A stretch of 64,000 bases of DNA from Blasia pusilla (GCA_050084515.1 CM114272.1:18538001-18602000); one strand, 5' to 3'; positions 33,236 through 44,499 are shown, numbered from the stretch's first letter. Notes: generated by a model not told the origin, from the sequence alone. Numbers and translations are program-made.

Positions 33236-34190
33236 TCCTTGTTCAGCAGAATTGCTCGAGAGGTCCAACCAAGTTCCGAACCTAGACGATTTGATCTTTG
33301 TGGGAGCAACTTTGCCTTGCAACCTTGTAGATAATTGCAATTATTCTTCCATAAGCACATCACCCCTTGTACCTTCCAGCACGGAGATTGCTCTCTTCCC
33401 CCTCACTCCTCTAGATAAGTCTCAGGTAGTGCCCAAGCGAAATCTTGCCGCCATTTGTGCTGTCAGATCTGCGCTGGAAACTCGAATGGATACAGAAGCC
33501 AATGAGGTCACCCCTTCGCTTTGGTCTTCATCTCCTCTTAAATGCTCTGCTGCATCCTTTTCTGAATGTGACATAGCTGCCGCTATAAGAAGACCTCTTC
33601 CGTAAACGCCCACCAGATTAGTCTCTCAGGAAAACTCTTCCACCGCATGACCAATCTTTGAAGTAATCCCTCCCTTGGAAACCCCAATCCCAGTGCCACT
33701 TGAAGGTTGCTTCTCAACCAACATGGCTGTGATTCCTCCGCTAGAAATTCCCAGCACACCCTCTCCTCCTTGTCCACTACAAGTGGAAGCACTCACCCTA
33801 GACAGGAAAGGGTCTTCTTTGGCTACATCTGCTCATTTTCCGCATGCGGTCCCTAAAAGCCCAAAATCGATGGAGCTTATAACACCCTTACCCCTACCCC
33901 CACCCAAGCTGGTAAAAAAGTACCCAAGATGGTTTGGCAAAACTGGATCACTCCGAAGTCCCTCAACTCCATTTCTTGGCAAAACGCCCTCAAGAATATG
34001 CAAACCAGCTGCGATTCTGAGGGTAATGGCTCTTCTCTAAATACGGTTCCTCCTTCAGAACCCAAATTTGTGACTCCATGTGCTACTTCACGAAAATATC
34101 CTGAAACTCCTTTTCTCACACCAGGTAAGAGAAGTCCTGACATTGTTTTCTTTCACATCAAAATTTACCTTTACTTTTTAACGTCCTGAA
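33225..34190 (+). pseudogene. unrecognised Ser/Pro-rich coding fragment
   Basis: Three open segments (33225-33605, 33675-34040 in the same frame, 33929-34189 in another) encode Ser/Pro-rich sequence with many SP and TP dipeptides: SSPLKCSAASFSECD, IPSTPSPPCPLQ, SPKSMELITPLPLPPPK, ETPFLTPGKRSPD. The codon content looks more protein-like than the surroundings, and the single stop at 33603 plus a frameshift suggest decay or an intron. It is framed by 138-bp direct repeats. A captured host gene piece or the ORF1 of a retroelement are both possible. I do not recognise the family. Confidence 0.35.
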
Positions 34191-34192
34191 AG

Positions 34193-34540
34193 TTGAGGAG
34201 ATCCTCATTCAGAGAGCTCAGGTCTTCAATCTGGGTTTCTAATCCCGTTGCAAACACCATGTCCTCATTTCCACGTTTAGTCTTGCCACCAATTACTTCG
34301 ATGAGCGGTTCCAAGGGATTTACACCTTTGGTAGATGATATCAGTGCAAGTGCAATCAAACGGATGGGGATAAAAGGCCTGGAAGAGGAGCTCTGGAGAA
34401 AATGGAAGGCTTGGAATATAGATTCATGCCTGATGGTAAGTCTCTCGAGTCACTATTGGGGCACCTTCTGGATCTCGAGAGGAGAATCTATCAACCCACA
34501 TTGTAGTCTCATAGTTTTCCACAATGATTCACTCAAATGA
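34193..34540 (+). pseudogene. unrecognised open frame running into the right repeat
   Basis: An open frame of 115 codons contains SSFRELRSSIWVSN, GFTPLVDDISASAIKRMGIK and GLEEELWRKWKAWNID before entering the right 138-bp repeat at the GGTAAGT. A shorter frame (33017-33205) enters the left repeat at the same point. The coding part probably ends at that splice-like site. Family unknown. Confidence 0.3.
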
Positions 34541-34571
34541 GCCCGCCATAGCTCCGGAATTGTCTGCTTGG
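34434..34571 (+). repeat. 138-bp direct repeat, right copy
   Basis: Same sequence as 33098-33235 with few differences. The pair is 1336 bp apart. It lacks obvious TG..CA ends, so it does not look like an LTR pair. Confidence 0.9.
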
Positions 34572-34663
34572 ACGATCTCTAAGCGTCGATGTCGGTGTCG
34601 TTTGTAGTGTTTCGCGTCTGGATCTTTCCCTCACTTTGCAGATCCCCACCAGAACTCGGCCAC

Positions 34664-34693
34664 CCGCGGGCTGACGAGTGAGTCAGCCCGCGG
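34664..34693. repeat. perfect 12-bp GC-rich hairpin
   Basis: CCGCGGGCTGAC (34664-34675) and GTCAGCCCGCGG (34682-34693) are exact reverse complements with a 6-base loop. GCCCGC-rich sequence follows to about 34880. It lies just outside the likely 5' end of the Helitron. Confidence 0.9.
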
Positions 34694-35243
34694 CAAAACG
34701 CTACTATCGCATTTTTCCGCGTGCAGGTTAAGGTTATGTGGGTGACCTGTATTGCCTGCCAGGGCCGCTAGAGGACGGGCAAGGGTGAAACATATTCCTG
34801 CTCAAAGCGGGGCTCCAACCCGGTCCACTTGGCCCGCACTTCATGACTCGGCCTTACTCACATAGCCCTGCTATATGTCAAGGGCTAGGGGGACTCTGGG
34901 TTTTAGTTATGAAAATCATTTTTTCTTATGCCCGGATTTGGTTCTCTTACAAATTTTATAGCGTTTTTATTATTTGAGTCTTATGAAATTATATTAGTAG
35001 TTATGTTTTTTTACTTGAAATATCTAATTTATATTGAAAATTTAATATGTTCTTTTTAAATTCGGAGTGAATAATATTGCCTATGCGGAGTGAGCCTAAC
35101 TAGCTTACGTCATGTCAACTCTCTTGTCGAGATGCAAGAGGCCGATAATTGTGGAAGAAATTGTAATAAATACGAGTCTTGAATATTTGGTAGAGAGAGA
35201 TGAACATAGATTTTCATTATCTCGTTCTGAACGAAAATGAAAA

Positions 35244-35540
35244 TTGTTTGATGTGGACCCTAATTTTTTTGCTCCTATTTCAAATGGTTTCAATGAGACT
35301 CAGGAGGTTAGAGAAGTCTCAATAGGCGAGGAAATTGTGATTACTCTCAATAGTAATGAGAGATACTATGTAGATATTTGTCTTGGTCTTGAAGAACTTG
35401 ACGATGGAGAATATTCCTCCACTTCTCTCTATGATTCCGAGGGATGGTATGTTGGTGATGAGTTCGACCTGGAATATAGGTGTATGGATTATGGGGATTT
35501 AGACATAAGTGCAGATAGTCGAGATATTGGAGATAAGTAG
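35244..35540 (+). CDS. acidic open frame in the 5' part of the Helitron
   Basis: A 98-codon frame is rich in Asp and Glu (LGLEELDDGEYSSTSLYDSE, YVGDEFDLEYRCMDYGDLD). The first Met is used. It may be a 5' exon of the RepHel transcript or an accessory protein; no known domain is seen. It ends with TAG at 35538. Confidence 0.35.
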   Translation: MFDVDPNFFAPISNGFNETQEVREVSIGEEIVITLNSNERYYVDICLGLEELDDGEYSSTSLYDSEGWYVGDEFDLEYRCMDYGDLDISADSRDIGDK

Positions 35541-35889
35541 CTTAGAGAGTACTATCTATTGTGTATATCCAATTAATCATCAAATCCATGTTCGTTTTGT
35601 TCTCAAATATGCCTGTTTGAGATTGTTGAGTTAAGCAAACGATCAAGTTTCATTTCTTTGGGAGTGGAGTGACTCAAAAAAGTAAGTCTTCTCTGCTTGT
35701 GTTCTAATATTCAGGTGTGGAGATTTAGTATCCTTTTCTATTTAGTATTTCTTTTATTATTTTTAAATATTTCTTTTATTAAAATAATTGTGTGGATAAT
35801 GCAAGATACTTTATAAATAAGTGTTGACGATTTCCGCTTTAGCGATGGTAAGTTCTACGTTCCTCTTGATGAACAAGAAAGGGATTATA

Positions 35890-36392
35890 CACCTATAGAT
35901 GTCGACGTCGTAGAGGTGATACAAATATCAAGTCCGGAGTATGTCCCATCCCCGATCGTTGAAAATAGGAATAATGCTTAAAGTCCTGGCTATGTTCCAT
36001 TGCCAATTTTTGAAAATATGGATAAGGTTTTAAGTCCTAGCTATGTACCATTGCCAATTTTCAAAAATGGGATTAATGCTCCTAATGTTAGCATAAGCCC
36101 TTTGAGAAATGGTCAGAGTTGTAGTTATGATGAGAGTGCATCTAGGATTTTAACCACACCTGTGATGAATCATCATTCTATTTCCCAAGAAGTAATTGGA
36201 GGTCAGGAGGGAGAAGGAGATACAGATTCCACACATGATTGCATCCCTTCCTCAGACCCTATAGCATCTAGCCATTCATTTGTACGTGATTGTTACGGGT
36301 CGGTGTCATGGGAAATTAGTGATTGTCATACAATTTGCTGTGAGGACTCAAGTGAGATGAGTACGGCCAAGTCTCATTGCCCGTTAGAATGA
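35890..36392 (+). CDS. open frame with tandem SPxYVPxPIFEN repeats
   Basis: Reading from about 35895, three tandem repeats are visible: SPEYVPSPIVENRNNA, a TAA stop, then SPGYVPLPIFENMDKVL and SPSYVPLPIFKNGINA. The 130-codon frame from 36000 carries the last part and ends with SEMSTAKSHCPLE at 36392. The sequence lies in the 5' half of the Helitron, upstream of the Rep exons. Possibly an N-terminal extension of RepHel or a captured gene piece. The function is not recognised. Confidence 0.4.
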
Positions 36393-36575
36393 TTTTCCTA
36401 TTTTATATTTTTATAAAAACTTCAGTTATATGTAAAAAAGAATTTTAATATAGATTATAATATTCACGGACCAAATCTTGAGTATAAGTTTTTTTTACAA
36501 ATTTTTCTCTTTTTTCTATTATTTTTTATATATTGAAAATACATATTTTGGTCGGATGGTTGATATTGTCACAAG

Positions 36576-37610
36576 ATGCATGAATCTCAAGAGGAACCAT
36601 CGAGGCGAAATGAAAAAAGACCATTAGTAGACATCACCAATGTAGTCTCTTTACCTAATGTGGAGCATGATCACCACATTTCATGTAGTGCTCCATCTTC
36701 TATACGGATTTCGGAGGAAACAAAGAAGCTTGCATATAAGAAGGCTAGAAGGGTTGCTTCTCAAAGAAACAGAAGGGCACTTCAAGATATGCGATTTGTA
36801 ACTCATTCAACCACTTTGTCATCTCCAATGTAAGGATACTTAGCATTATGATTATAGAATGATATCGTAACCATATGTGCACACTCTAGATTTGTTGTGT
36901 GACTTTAATATTTTTCATGTTTGTGATGTAGACTTCCAAATCCATCGAACCCGCAATGATTACGTGATATACATCAAATTGTGAGAGCTCAAGGACAAAA
37001 GCGAAGACATTCTAAATTAGTTGAATTGAGATCTATTGAAGCTGTTGTGAATGTTCCTTCGATGAAAGAATTACAACCACCCATCATCGATGGCTTACCA
37101 GGCACAAATACTAGAAGATATTTATTTATGTATAAAATTTCTACTTTTTATTATAATAATAGTTATAATTTTTTTTCGTATTATGACTTTTTTAATTCTT
37201 TGTTCAGGTTGGTAGCAACACCTTCCAATGGAAATCTTCATGTTTCAATAGACACTACATCGTCTCCAATGTATGTTTCATCCACTCATTAATTTCTTTT
37301 TTTTATTGGTTTTTTTAATTTTAATTCTTTTGACTTGATTTTTATTAGTATTGTTTTTCTCAATCTTCCACTTTCGTCCAACCCTCGGGGATTACATGCT
37401 ACGCTTCAAGTTGCACGAGCACAAGGCCAGAGAAGAAGGCACAATAATTTGGCCCAAGCGAATGTTTATCAATTGTTTGTGAATCTTCTTCCTAGAGAGG
37501 AAGTCGAGGCTATGACTACTAATGACTTTTATACTCAAGCTCATACAAGGTATGCTAGACGTACTTTTATTATTGATGCTTCCTACTTGGTCTTAAATTT
37601 TTATGAATGA
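36576..37610 (+). pseudogene. Helitron 5' exons repeating a basic motif
   Basis: Successive short open segments separated by AT-rich, intron-like sequence encode related peptides: KKARRVASQRNRRALQDM (36730-36800), VRAQGQKRRHSKLVEL (about 36985), and LQVARAQGQRRRHNNLAQ (about 37400). A fourth, LQVARAEGQRRRHAHLDK, begins the next exon at 37850. GT..AG-like boundaries such as CCAATG-TAAG and TTTTTTTCAG occur between them. Serial exon duplication in the N-terminal part of RepHel is the simplest reading. The basic RRRH cores could be nuclear localisation or DNA-binding segments. Confidence 0.5.
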
Positions 37611-37743
37611 TTTCTAATAACAAATTTTTTTCAGGCCAATTATGGTACATCATGAAGTTGAAGCTATTCAAAACTCTAGGATTGTGGTCTTACCATCTCC
37701 AATGTATATTTCTAAACTATATACTCAAATTTAATATATATAT

Positions 37744-38787
37744 ATGTTTGTATGTATATTTATTCTTATTATAATCATATATATTAATTTCTTAATCTCT
37801 GCTTGCAGTCTTTCAGTTCCTACCAATCCTCTACGATTATCTCACATGCTTCAAGTTGCTCGAGCTGAGGGCCAAAGAAGAAGACATGCTCATTTGGATA
37901 AAGTACATGAGATTGCACATGTTGGCGATTCGTTGATAAGGAATGATGCCAATGGACCTAATCGTGAAGGCCACATGGAAGTGAATGAAGACAATGTACA
38001 TGCCTCGATTCCAAATGTGGGATCACATTTGGATGAAGTACATGAGATTGCACATGTTGGTGATCCGTTGATAAGAAGCGATGCCAATGCAGCCAATCAT
38101 GAAGGCCACATGGAAGAAAATGAAGACAATGTAAATGCCTCGATTCCAAATGTGGGATCTAGAAGGGTTGTGAACTTGAAAAAGTTGCTCAATATTGCAC
38201 GTATTCCTAACTTTGAAGAGAATCACATTCGAATCCTTAGGTTGGGAGATCGTATTGATAGTATGACTGGCTGTTTTAGTGTTGGACTTATGAATGTTGT
38301 TTTTCCGACTTGCAATGCTCTACATTGGAAGTGTGAGAGAGTGAAGTATACTAGGTTTATAAGCTCACATTTTAGTATGTGTTGTGGGCATGGTAAGATT
38401 CAATTACCATATTTGACAGCTTCACCTTCTATACTAGCAGAATTACTTTCTGGTATGAGTTCAAATAGTCTTCATTTTTTGCATAATGCACGTGCCTATA
38501 ATAGTGATTTTCAATTGGCATCTATTGGGGCACATATGACAGAGCAACGAGGCGGTACAGGAAACTTCGGGATTCAAGGTGGTGCATATCATTCTATAGG
38601 ACCTCTTCATGTTGAAAGTGGTGCTCCTCCACAATTCGCGCAAATTTATATTCATGATGATGAGCATCAGATGGAACATAGAAGAAGGATTATGAGTGGA
38701 GATTATCGGAATCAAGTGAGGCGAGAGATCTTAAGGGGATTACAAGATATGTTACATGCCCATAATCCATATGTGGCTTTATTTTGA
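37744..38787 (+). pseudogene. Helitron RepHel N-terminal exon
   Basis: A 347-codon open frame, although the first part (MFVCIFILIIII) is probably translated intron. From SVPTNPLRLSHMLQVARAEG it runs through a perfect-register duplication of 45 codons (37891-38025 and 38026-38160, HLDKVHEIAHVGD..SIPNVGS), then into the Helitron-like N domain: CNALHWKCERVKY, SMCCGHGKIQLPYL (Cys pair), FLHNARAYNSDFQLASIGAH, GNFGIQGGAYHSIGPLHVE and PPQFAQIYIHDDE. The frame ends at 38787 with a TGA where family members continue, then resumes (NVAIDPCNSDFHIVLKG). Confidence 0.85.
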
Positions 38788-39966
38788 AATGTGGCTATTG
38801 ATCCATGTAATTCTGACTTTCATATTGTTCTTAAGGGTTGTAAGGGAGGTCTCGACACCTTGCCTGTTGCTTGAGAGATTGAAGCTATCTTGCCTGGAGA
38901 TGGGAGTGAACCAGTAGAAGGACGTGATATTATTGTTCGCTTACATGGAGGAGGGATTCATCGTCTGTCACACTTGAATGAAGCATATATCCCATTGTAC
39001 TTTGTTTTGCCTTTTGTTTATGGTGAAGCAAGTTGGCATCCTGGGATACCTTTGCAAGTGCAACATGATCATAGAGATGATCTACCGTTAAGAGGGGATG
39101 CTATGATGGACAAAGATAGAGATGATATTGTACAAGGAGGAATTCAAGGTGAGTTTACCACTCATGAGGCGAGTTCAAAGACCATTACAACTTTACAATT
39201 TGCTTCATTCATACTTCAAATGCAAGCTAACGCTATGGATAATAATCGGTTGTTGAGGTTCGGTCGTCTTACTCGAGAATATATCGTGGATATGTATGCG
39301 ACTATCGAAATGCAACGGCTAACTTGGATACGATTGCATCAAAAAGAGTTGAGAGCTGATTTATACCAAGGTGTCAAAGATGCCATGACTCGGCATGATG
39401 TGAACGGTCAAGGCATAGGGAGACGTATTATCTTACCTTCGTCTTTCATAGGAGGACCCCGTCACATGCATCAATTGTACCATGATGCCATGGCCATTGT
39501 GAGACATTTTGGGAAGCCTGACTATTTTTTGACTATGACTTGCAATCCTAAATGGCCAGAGATTACTTCTGCTCTCCTTCATGGGCAATCAACGTCTAAT
39601 TGTCCTGACCTGGTTGTACGTGTTTTCCAACAAAAGAAGAAGGAGTTGTTGAGACTTATATTGGATAACCATATTTTGGGTCGAGTGGTAGGATGCATTC
39701 ATGTGGTCGAGTTCCAAAAGAAAGGGCTACCACATGTGCATATCCTAATTATTCTTACTTCTGAGGATAAGCCAAGGACAACCTTTGATTTTGACGATAT
39801 TATATCTGCTGAGATTTCGAATCCCATGACTCATCCTAGGCTACATTCTACTGTAAGAAATTGTATGATTCATGGTCCGTGTGGAGTAGCACATCCAACT
39901 GCACCTTGCACGAATAAAACGACAAAAAATGTTCCAAAGGATACCCAATGCCCTTTGCATCAATGA
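38788..39966 (+). pseudogene. Helitron Rep domain with HUH motif
   Basis: The rolling-circle replication initiator part. Readable motifs: RDIIVRLHGGGIHRLSHLNE, YIPLYFVLPFVYGEASWHPG, LLRFGRLTREYIVDMYA, GQGIGRRIILPSSFIGGPRH, and FGKPDYFLTMTCNPKWPEI (Rep motif 1). The HUH metal-binding motif is KGLPHVHILI, His codons at 39733 and 39739. MIHGPCGVAHPTAPC and KTTKNVPKDTQCPLHQ end the exon before a TGA at 39964. This domain nicks DNA to start Helitron transposition. A stop at about 38874 interrupts the frame upstream. Confidence 0.9.
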
Positions 39967-40093
39967 CAATGGAGAATGAGGATGGATATCCTATTTATAA
40001 GAGGTAATTCATTGGTTTTGTTGTTTATTTCGTCATTTAATGTTCTTCTATTAGTGTGCTATCTATTTTCCCCAACTATTAACATACTTCTAT

Positions 40094-40522
40094 ATGTGTT
40101 TATGGAGGCGTGATAATGGCAGATTGATTAATAAGTCAAATCATGACTTTGATAATCGTTGGGTGGTTCCATACAATCCAATGTTATGTACTTTATTTGA
40201 TTTTCATATCAATCTGGAGATAACAAATAGCATCTTGGCAATAAAGTACTTTTATAAGTATGTGTACAAAGGATCTGATGCCATATCATATACCTTGGCA
40301 AATACTACATCAGGAGAGGATACTATTGATGAGACATCATTATATCTTGATGCAAAGTATTTCGATCCCTTCTATCTTTCAAGATCTCCCAATTTTTCCT
40401 ATGATATTATGTGGGACTCTAACAATATTTATATTGTATGGTATGAAGGTACCTTTCTTCTTCAGAGGCATGTTGGCAAATCTTCAAGTTTAGTCTACAT
40501 GCAAAGCAACCAAGTATTGTGA
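40094..40522 (+). pseudogene. Helitron Rep tyrosine-motif exon
   Basis: The exon encodes RRDNGRLINKSNHDFDNRWV, VPYNPMLCTLFDFHINLE and the catalytic two-tyrosine motif AIKYFYKYVYKGSD (Tyr codons at 40247 and 40259). These tyrosines form the covalent link to the nicked DNA strand. The usual KLQVHMQSNQ-like sequence follows. The upstream intron spans roughly 40000-40090. Both catalytic tyrosines appear intact. Confidence 0.87.
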
Positions 40523-41282
40523 GATTGATTGTTCATCTTCCCGATAGTCAAATGGTATATTTTCATGGACGAGATTCATTGGGTAATATTCTGGAGCGAA
40601 GTAAGGAAACCACTCTCACTCAATGGTTTGCAACAAATGTTTCTGATTCGACTGCGCGACAATATCTTTATTTGGAGTTCCCTTCTCATTACTCTTGGAA
40701 TAAGAAGCAATGGCATCCGCGTAAACGTGCACGAAAAGGATGTGGACATTCTATTGGATGTCTGTATATGACAAATCCAGGTAAATTTTCTATTCTTTGT
40801 TAAGATACAATTATTAAGGAAAAATTTGAGTCAATGTTAAAATCACATTCATGCTTCCTTCCTAATACTTTTTTTTTTGGCTAATCCTAGTTGAAGGGGA
40901 GCGTCATTGGTTACGATTACTTCTCCATCATGTGAGAGGAGCTCAATCATATCAAGATTTGAGAACCATCGATGGTGTAGTTTATCCTACCTTCAAAGAG
41001 ACTGCTATTCAGATGAGACTTTTGGAGGACGATAGAGAGATCTTTTCTTGCTTTGAAGAGGCAGTTGTCATTCGTACTGGCTATTCATTACGTCTACTCT
41101 TTGCCATCAGTCTTCTATATAATATACCTTCCCTTTCGGCTATGGTGTGGGAACATTTTTTGGTTCCATTGATACAAGATCTTCTACATCAAAGGCGTGA
41201 GGTAATACGCATGCCTTTTGTAAAGTCAATTTTTTTTCTTATTTCTCTTATGAATATTCTAGGTACTTTATTTACGTTCTAA
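40519..41282 (+). pseudogene. Helitron region between Rep and helicase
   Basis: Exons encode RLIVHLPDSQMVYF, TLTQWFATN, YLEFPSHYSWNKKQWHPRKR and IGCLYMTNP, then, after an intron (40780-40888), VEGERHWLRLLLHHVRGAQS, YQDLRTIDGVVYPTFKETAI and RQLLEDDREIFSCFEEAVV-like sequence. This is the conserved linker that precedes the helicase in plant Helitron proteins. A further intron starts near 41198 (GAGGTAATACG). Confidence 0.85.
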
Positions 41283-41331
41283 CTTCTATATTTGTTCCTT
41301 GTAATAGAGAATTGGTATTCTGACCCTTCCA

Positions 41332-43406
41332 TTGGATGTTCATATTATTAATCTTGCATTATTGGAGGTCCATTACCATCTTCAAGATCATGGTAAAAGT
41401 ACGGCGGACTTCCCCGACATGCCTCAACCAGATTTCCAAGCTTGTGATTTATCTATTTCGCGTCTAGAAGAGGAAGAGCTCTCCTACGATCATGATATAC
41501 TTTGTGAACATGTGCGAGCAGGAGAGATGTCTTTAAATGATGGACAACGAGCTATTTGGGAAGTTATTTGTAATGCTTTTCGCGATATCTTACAGGATGC
41601 GCCACCTTCTGTAAGTGGATATTATATATAGTATATATTAATATTATTATTTTACTCTTTTAATTTCTTTAAGTTTTATTCTTTTAAAGTGCTTTTCTGT
41701 AACAAAAAAATGGATTTTTCAAGCAAAAATTTTCTTTATCGATGGTCCTGGCGGAACAGGAAAAACATTTGTGTACAACCTTCTTCTTGCAATTGTACGG
41801 AGCGAGGGTCATATAGCTCTTGCAGTTGCATCTTCGGGGATTACCGCTTTATTATTGGATGGAGGCCGTACTGCTAATTCTTGATTCAAGATTCCTATCC
41901 AAGTACATGAAAGTTCCACTTGCAAGTAAGTCTAGATTTAAGATTTCTTTTCCTTTTATGGCATGCACATTCTTGTTTTATTCTTTGATTTATCCTTCAT
42001 AAATGTTCCTCACATATTGTTTTGTTATCGATTTTCCAACCTATCGGTGAATAGTCATATGGCCCGCCTTATACAAAAGGCGAAGTTGATCGTGTGGGAT
42101 GAAGCTCCTATGATCCATCGTCACGTATTTGAGGCCGTTAATCGTACTTTCCAAGATATCATGGGTTTGATGGATCCTCGATTACAAGACTTGCCTTTTG
42201 GGGAGAAGATCGTTTTATTTGGTGGTGACTTTCGATAACTTCTTCCAGTTGTTCATCGTGGAGATCGTGCCACAATTGTGTGTGCAACACTTAGGAGATC
42301 TCTTATTTGGTCTGACGTGAGATTATTGAAACTCACTACCAACATGAGAGTTAATACTGTACAAGGTATTAGAGAATAAACCTAATATTTCACCTTTTTC
42401 ATTTCATATGGTTTTTGTTTATTTTTAATATTTATTTATTCCTTCATCTTATATTTATTTGCAGGATACGCACAAGAAGAGCAAGAAGCGTTTGCAACGT
42501 GGTTATTAGAGGTATGAGAGGGTCGTGTACCGTTACATTTGGACCTTGGAGAGGATTTTATACAAGTTCCCGATGCGATAATTGTTAAAACCACAAGGAT
42601 CAATGATCTCATTGACATTGTTTATGGACACGATGTTCATAAGTGGAATGACATTGATTTCTTGAGGGATACATCCATTTTGTCAACCAAGAATACTAAT
42701 GTGGATATTATAAACGCGGAAATCATGTCTTGATTTCCAGGAAAGGTAATATTTATATTCTTGAATATCATTATTATATTTTGATTGTTCTATTGCTACA
42801 TTTTTCTATAATCTCTCTTATTATTAATGATTTATTTTGTTTTTGCAGGAGCATACTTTCTTGAGTGCTGATTCTGTTTCCAGCGATGAGATGAGACTTG
42901 TTTATCCAACATAATTTTTGAATACATGTTTACCATCTGGATTGTCACCTCATTGTTTGACTTTGAAGATTGAAGCTCCGATAATGCTATTACGGAATAT
43001 GAATGGAGCAAAGGGACAAGCAAACGGGACTCGGTTGGTGATAGCTGGCTTTAGTAGACATCTTATAGATGCGACAATTATCACGGGAAAAAACATTGGA
43101 GCTCGAGTTTTCATTCCGCGCATTCCATTGATTGCTTTTGATTCCGGCCTACCTTTTGATTTACGAAAATTTCAATTTCTTATCCGTCCTGTTTTTGTAA
43201 TGATTATTAATAAGTCTCAAGATCAAACATTAGATAGAGTTGGTATTTGCTTACCCAATCCAATATTTTCTCATGGGCAATTATATGTTGCCTTGTCAAA
43301 AATAAACTCAAGGAATTCTATTGATATTATGATAGATAATGAAAATACTACTAACAAAATAAATATTTACATTAGGAATGATGTATATGATGAATTGTTA
43401 AATTAA
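41332..43406 (+). pseudogene. Helitron PIF1-like helicase exons
   Basis: 5'-to-3' DNA helicase domain. Exons carry GEMSLNDGQRAIWEVI, Walker [18 protein letters not shown] (GPGGTGKT codons 41744-41767), [33 protein letters not shown], Walker B LIVWDEAPMIHR (42098-42103), FGEKIVLFGGDFR, LLPVVHRG, TTNMRV, then NDLIDIVYGHD, DRVGICLPNPIFSHGQLYVA and LSKINSRNS. Introns lie near 41624-41710, 41926-42045, 42365-42463 and 42747-42848. Stops include TGA at 41882-41884 (family Arg, CGA expected), TAA at 42236-42238 (family Gln) and TGA near 42517. The last frame ends at 43406. Confidence 0.9.
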
Positions 43407-43530
43407 AATATTATTATATGTATGAAGTTTTATACTCATATACATTTTCTAAAATTTATAATATAATTGGTATGGATGATATTATTAATTTTGTACATGC
43501 TAAATTTTGGTTCCCGTACACCGCTTTTTA

Positions 43531-43535
43531 CTAGT
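43531..43535 (+). other. Helitron 3' terminus CTAG^T
   Basis: CTAG followed by T closes the AT-rich Helitron sequence; from about 43560 the composition is GC-richer. The preceding CCCGTACACCGC..TTTTTA resembles the right-end sequence of plant Helitrons with a degraded hairpin. Confidence 0.6.
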
Positions 43536-43769
43536 TGTTTCAAAAATCGCAAAACAAATAAACAATCATCGAAAGCGAGGCGCCAGTCATGATGGGGACG
43601 GCGCGAGGAGCCAGTCTACTCTAGCGACCGTACCTGCCATGATGTACGTATATGTACGGAAAGTACACACGAATAACTTGCAAGCGTTCCCGTCTGAACC
43701 AAGCGAGTGTCTCAGTGTCCGGGAAGCACGAGGCGGTGGCAGGGAAAGTCGAGGAGAGTAGGGCGCCTC

Positions 43770-44205
43770 ACTCGGATGCCGTAAAATCTTGACCATAAAA
43801 CAGAGACGGTTTCCATTTATGTCCGAGGAACGTTTATATTGAGAGATTCCGTAGGTTTGAAGGCCTCCGACTTAAATACACATGAATATGTTTTGGACGT
43901 CCGGCCGTAGGAGGTGAGCGTCCACCTCCAACGGTAGCCCGCACCCGAGCACGGAATTTGACCATATACAGAGTTATGGCTTCGTACGTCCGACCCTATG
44001 ACACATTTCTGAGACGCCCTAGTAGGGCGTTTAGCGGGACGTAATTCTCGCGATGTGAGAAAAATCTTACACGCCGGACGTAAGAGGCTGCGAACGGCTA
44101 CCTCTTCCCGCACCCGACCGCACCTGCCGAAAATTCATAAGAAAAATATGGACAAGACGTCCGGGACTATGCAAATTTGAGACGCCCTAAGTACTCGGCG
44201 GCCAA
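43770..44205. repeat. diverged tandem units of about 170 bp
   Basis: Related blocks recur at about 170-bp spacing: TTGACCATAAAACAGAGACGG..TATGTCCGAG (43790) versus TTGACCATATACAGAGTTATGG..ACGTCCGACC (43960); CGTCCGGCCGTAGGAGG..CCCGCACCCGA (43899) versus CGCCGGACGTAAGAGG..CCCGCACCCGA (44072); and TTTCTGAGACGCCCTA (44009) versus AATTTGAGACGCCCTA (44175). About two and a half old monomers are visible. Confidence 0.55.
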
Positions 44206-44499
44206 CTCCACCACCACATGACGTCGGATAACTCCAAAGCTTGCGCGTCTCAGTCAAAAATTATTCCGGAAGTAGCGAGAATTTCAAAGCCGTACGCTCG
44301 GATGAGCAGCCGCAACTTGGAACGAGTCGGTTTTTCGAATCCCAGTCACTTCAAGCGGACTGCGCTCGTTTCTGCACTCTTGCGATCATTCCCGGTCAAA
44401 GAGACTTGCGCGAGCCAGCGAGTTTGGGGGAAGACCTGAACTCATCAGCCGTGACTGATATTTATCATCAGGTTTGGGAGATGACCTAAGACGATTGGG

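Larger units (their letters stand above)
34900..43534 (+). mobile_element. Helitron, autonomous type but decayed
   Basis: A rolling-circle transposon coding on the plus strand for a RepHel protein split by introns. It has the Helitron-like N domain, a HUH motif, the tyrosine motif and a PIF1-type helicase. The right end is marked by TTTTTACTAG^T with CTAG at 43531-43534, the usual Helitron CTRR^T end, preceded by CCCGTACACCGC, which resembles one arm of the terminal hairpin of plant Helitrons; the second arm is missing. The left end (A^TC) could not be fixed; composition turns AT-rich near 34900. Nonsense codons in the helicase show that this copy is inactive. Confidence 0.85.

Noticed and set aside
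33098-34571. 138-bp direct repeats as LTRs of a small element
   Set aside because: No TG..CA ends, no target duplication, no primer site or polypurine tract.
34780-34870. possible tRNA-like segment (GGGGCTCCAACCCGG)
   Set aside because: No cloverleaf can be drawn; T-arm and acceptor pairing are missing.
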